Virus record (IMG/VR): IMGVR_UViG_3300037245_000940
Span: 1 to 57,686 of that record
DNA length: 57,686 bases
Strand: one strand, 5' to 3'
From: a virus
The translations under genes were made by a program, and so were the position numbers. Of the stretch, positions 56,808 to 57,686 are shown in pieces. Positions within the stretch are counted from its first letter, which is position 1. Each line of letters begins with the position of its first letter. The notes under the pieces are model-generated. The model ran no database searches and was not told the DNA's origin. It saw only the letters and a program-made list of their open reading frames with translations.

Positions 56808-57686
56808 AGAGTTAATAACAAAATGGGGATTCCAGGTTGAAACGAATAAAGTAAAAACGTTTCATAAAGCTATAACATCTGCAAAGAAAAGTGTAAAAGA
56901 AATCGGTAGAAACTTAGGTCCGATGGTTGCTGATATTAAAAAGTTCGGACTAGCATTAGCTGGTTTTGCTACTGCATTTTCTGCTGCTGTTATCTTACCA
57001 GGATTAAAATTAGAAGATTCGATCAAAGAAACCTTGACATTAGTAAACGTTTCAGGTAAAGAGTTTTTAGAATTAGAAGAGAAAATGATAAAGAAGGCTG
57101 TAGAGCTTTCTAACGCTACGGGTGTACAGGCTACAGAGATTAACAAAGGTTTCTATCAAGTCCTTTCAGCAGGCGCAGAAGCACTATCAGAAGACTTTAA
57201 TAAACTATCCGAAGTATCTATTAAACTAGCCAAAACGGTTGGATTACCAATCAACGATGCTATCGAGAAATTAGCAGATACAATAGGTGCATTTGGACTT
57301 GAATTAAAAGATGCTGAAATGGTTGCTGATAGGTTCTTTAGAATTTCACAATTAGCACAAACCTCTGTACCTCAAATAGCGCAGGCAATGAGAGAAGCAG
57401 CTGTAGTAGCTAACGATATGAATATATCGTTAGAAGATACATTATCTATATTAGCAGAGTTTGCAAAGGCTGGTGTTAAAGGTTCACAAGCTGGTACTGC
57501 ATTTAGACAAGTATTTGTTAAGCTGGGCAAACCTACCGATGAAGCACAAAAGTCATTAGATAAATATGGTATCAAACTGTTTGATGCTAATGGTGAAATG
57601 AAAAATGCAATAGATATTATTGATATATTAAGAAATAAAACTAAACAGTTGACCAATGAACAGAAAATCAGTTTCTCTAAAGTATT
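56794..57686 (+). CDS. Tail tape measure protein, N-terminal part (partial at window end)
   Basis: ATG at 56794 gives 297 complete codons plus two bases. LGPMVADIKKFGLALAGFATAFSAAVILPG (residues ~45-75) and ELSNATGVQATEINKGFYQVLSAGAEAL are TP901-type tape-measure features. The remainder of the gene lies at the window start (2-1714), joined in frame. The part from 57288 is homologous to the beginning of the window. Confidence 0.85.
   Translation, partial: MPIVRELITKWGFQVETNKVKTFHKAITSAKKSVKEIGRNLGPMVADIKKFGLALAGFATAFSAAVILPGLKLEDSIKETLTLVNVSGKEFLELEEKMIKKAVELSNATGVQATEINKGFYQVLSAGAEALSEDFNKLSEVSIKLAKTVGLPINDAIEKLADTIGAFGLELKDAEMVADRFFRISQLAQTSVPQIAQAMREAAVVANDMNISLEDTLSILAEFAKAGVKGSQAGTAFRQVFVKLGKPTDEAQKSLDKYGIKLFDANGEMKNAIDIIDILRNKTKQLTNEQKISFSKV
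57288..57399. repeat. Direct repeat, copy 1 (identical to 1-112)
   Basis: Exact match to bases 1-112 in the same frame. From 57288 to the window end is 399 bases, i.e. exactly 133 codons, so going around the join gives a 399-bp repeat unit in frame. Confidence 0.9.

Noticed and set aside
1-57686. Diversity-generating retroelement, integrase or transposase
   Set aside because: No reverse transcriptase, recombinase or transposase motif was seen in any sizeable open frame, and no template/variable repeat pair was noticed near the tail fibre.

Overview
The window is an AT-rich bacteriophage genome (or nearly all of one) with a contractile, myovirus-type tail. The sheath is DUF3383-like, the tube DUF3277-like, and the baseplate is of the Mu/Pam3 type: Dit-like protein, plug, hub, Gp138-like spike, gp25-like wedge, J-like wedge and a DUF2612 protein. 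The head proteins are HK97-type (portal, MuF, prohead protease, major capsid). I see no integrase, no DNA polymerase and no recognisable endolysin. The host cannot be named. Canonical TTGACA promoters with 17-bp spacers, purine-rich ribosome binding sites and an LpxD-like gene suggest a Gram-negative bacterium. The tape-measure gene is cut by the window ends and reads in frame from base 57686 into base 1, so the molecule is probably circular or circularly permuted.

Layout. 1-9349: end of the tape measure, baseplate, tail fibre and a one-helix membrane protein. 9346-14344: a tightly packed sugar-modification cassette with a GT4-GT2-methyltransferase fusion, two left-handed-beta-helix acyltransferases, a PIG-L deacetylase and a sulfotransferase. 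14341-18013: small genes, two tRNAs (Leu-UAA, Ile-UAU) and several long-range RNA structures. 17970-23285: SNF2-type helicase, a zinc-containing candidate ssDNA-binding protein and a primase. 23483-33649: a long run of overlapping genes including a UvrD-like helicase, VRR-NUC nuclease, archaeal-type thymidylate synthase, a PD-(D/E)XK-like protein, a Dam-like methylase and the small terminase. 33668-37218: many small zinc-ribbon or membrane proteins behind a duplicated promoter. 37279-40071: an S-adenosylmethionine decarboxylase-like gene, a DUF3326 gene and the large terminase. 40068-42175: minus-strand small genes with duplicated promoters. 42180-43129: a non-coding region with inverted repeats, a candidate small RNA and hairpins, possibly the origin. 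43130-45061: small genes and a Spo11/topoisomerase VI-A-like protein. 45064-47606: MuF and portal on the minus strand. 47709-57686: protease, capsid, neck, sheath, tube, frameshifted tail chaperone and the start of the tape measure.

How it works together. Late genes run as one rightward unit from about 47654, across the window join, to 14344, so the sugar cassette is probably expressed late with the virion proteins. Replication appears to combine a phage primase and helicases with host polymerase. The thymidylate synthase and the SpeD-like/DUF3326 pair suggest control of nucleotide and polyamine-type metabolism. The least ordinary parts are the sugar cassette, the SpeD-like/DUF3326 pair next to the terminase, the topoisomerase VI-A-like protein, the set of structured non-coding RNAs, and a 33-bp repeat family shared by two distant non-coding regions.
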